In this document: positions 63,207 through 64,000 of the stretch, one piece after another
Position numbering within the stretch: position 1 is the first letter of the stretch
Layout of the letters: each line of letters starts with the position of its first letter
NCBI GenBank assembly: GCA_963778375.1
Contig: CAVZTX010000021.1
Coordinates: forward strand, 62,001 to 126,000
DNA from: CAVZTX01 sp963778375
GTDB lineage: Bacteria; Chloroflexota; Ktedonobacteria; Ktedonobacterales; Ktedonobacteraceae
Direction of reading: 5' to 3'
Length of the DNA stretch: 64,000 nt
Made by a program: the position numbers and the translations under genes
The notes under the pieces: model-generated
Databases searched by the model: none
Seen by the model: only the letters and a program-made list of their open reading frames with translations
What the model was told of the DNA's origin: nothing

Positions 63207-64000
63207 ATGGAAAGTGCTGTTGATCGCTGGAACGAACTACTTTCTGCACGCGCCCGACAGATGGATGCCACTTATGCACGTCTAGGTCGCACAAGCGCCG
63301 ATTTCTGGGATCGCCGGGCGCGCGGCTATCATCGTTCGACGAAAGATACCGTCACCGGCGATCCTTTGTTTCTCAAATTGCGGAGTACCGTTACCCCGCA
63401 AACAACCATACTGGATGTGGGCGCGGGTACCGGGCGCTTCACCCTTGCACTTGCGCCTCTTGCCAGGCACGTGACTGCCGTCGAGCCAAACTCCACAATG
63501 CTTGATTATCTCCGCCGCGACGCGAGTGAGCAAGGATTGACAAACATCTCCTATGTGCAAACAACCTGGCAGGACGCCCCAGAAGACCTCTCTGCTGACA
63601 TTGTGCTCTGTAGTCATGTACTTTACCCTATTAAAGACATCGTGCCGTTTCTGTCAAAACTTCGAGCAGCGATGCGTAGTGCCTGTTATATTTACATGCG
63701 TGCTACCCACGTCGACGCAGTAACTGCCCACCTCTGGCGGCATTTTCACGGTGAAGAACGCCACCTCCCACCCGGCTATATTCACGCTGTGGATGTCCTG
63801 TACGAAATGGGTATCTTTGCCAATGTAGGGGTTGTGAAAGTCCCACCAATTCAGCACTATCCCTCATACGACGTAGCCGTAGAGGAAATGTTGGAGCAAC
63901 TTATCCTGCCCGACAACCTACTCACCCGCCAAGAATTGAGGAACTTACTGCAGGCTTGGCTTGTAGAGCAGGATGGCATGCTGAAACCACCCGTAGACGA
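63207..64000 (+). CDS. Class I SAM-dependent methyltransferase, partial
   Basis: Only 264 codons are visible before the right edge. ILDVGAGTGRFTLALAP is the SAM-binding motif I, AVEPNSTML follows, and SADIVLCSHVLYPIKDI marks the post-I/II region. The ATG at 63207 lies 5 bp after coxG, which has no obvious binding site between, so translation may be coupled. Methyltransferases of this kind occur beside cox genes in other genomes, but no role is known to me. Confidence 0.85.
   Translation, partial: MESAVDRWNELLSARARQMDATYARLGRTSADFWDRRARGYHRSTKDTVTGDPLFLKLRSTVTPQTTILDVGAGTGRFTLALAPLARHVTAVEPNSTMLDYLRRDASEQGLTNISYVQTTWQDAPEDLSADIVLCSHVLYPIKDIVPFLSKLRAAMRSACYIYMRATHVDAVTAHLWRHFHGEERHLPPGYIHAVDVLYEMGIFANVGVVKVPPIQHYPSYDVAVEEMLEQLILPDNLLTRQELRNLLQAWLVEQDGMLKPPVD

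Noticed and set aside
1..64000. CRISPR array, tRNA or rRNA genes
   Set aside because: No regularly spaced direct repeats, no cloverleaf with a TTCGA-type T-loop and no rRNA-like sequence were noticed on reading; a dedicated tRNA scan would be decisive.

Overview
The window looks like chromosomal DNA of a Chloroflexota bacterium, most likely class Ktedonobacteria. This is inferred from gene content, not from a database search. The pointers are a form I aerobic CO dehydrogenase operon (AYRCSFR active-site loop), a heme cluster that includes HemQ, zinc-ribbon Ser/Thr kinases and other zinc-ribbon membrane proteins, an ISAzo13-type transposase, and GTG/TTG starts behind strong AGGAGG-like ribosome binding sites. 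I saw no rRNA, tRNA or CRISPR array.

Layout. 0-11 kb: scattered single genes (two SDR oxidoreductases, a membrane pentapeptide-repeat protein, DUF971, VOC, alpha/beta hydrolase, MpaB-like oxygenase, zinc-ribbon kinase, threonine aldolase, phosphoesterase, endonuclease III). 11.2-16.5 kb: a nitrogen-oxide module with a CRP/FNR regulator, a membrane-anchored copper nitrite reductase-like protein with all copper ligands, an NnrS-like membrane protein, and a frameshifted MOCOS-like class V PLP enzyme whose leader nearly duplicates that of the regulator gene. 16.5-18.2 kb: an intact ECF sigma factor translationally coupled to a shattered anti-sigma-like gene. 18.3-19.8 kb: cyclodeaminase-folD one-carbon pair. 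20-31.5 kb: envelope proteins, a divergent MBL hydrolase/PadR pair with two matching operators, and a broken tail-like protein. 31.7-40.1 kb: heme operon hemA-E-H-C-D-Q-L-B. 40.1-53.9 kb: threonine dehydratase, receiver protein, PIG-V-like mannosyltransferase, GH15 glucoamylase, RlmI-like methyltransferase, a YbjQ/hydrolase/DUF5808 group, a GAF histidine kinase with NarL-type regulator, a broken SDR, a DapB homologue lacking the catalytic histidines, and a broken DinB. 54.1-57.2 kb: a gene graveyard, with a Tn3-family remnant (both about 38-bp terminal repeats and the TnpA C-terminus) carrying a dead ISAzo13 copy and abutting a truncated XRE regulator. 57.6-64 kb: the CO dehydrogenase operon coxM-S-L, an XdhC/CoxF protein fused to a YHS domain, coxG and a partial methyltransferase, preceded by a 179-bp inverted-repeat element.

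The parts suggest an aerobic soil-type heterotroph that supplements its energy with CO and can deal with nitrite/NO. The heme operon would supply respiratory cytochromes, and the MOCOS-like and XdhC-like proteins could mature molybdenum enzymes. At least a dozen single-base frameshifts fall in otherwise well-conserved genes (hemH, DinB, SDR, class V enzyme, anti-sigma). Whether these are real decay or sequence error is the main caveat for this region.
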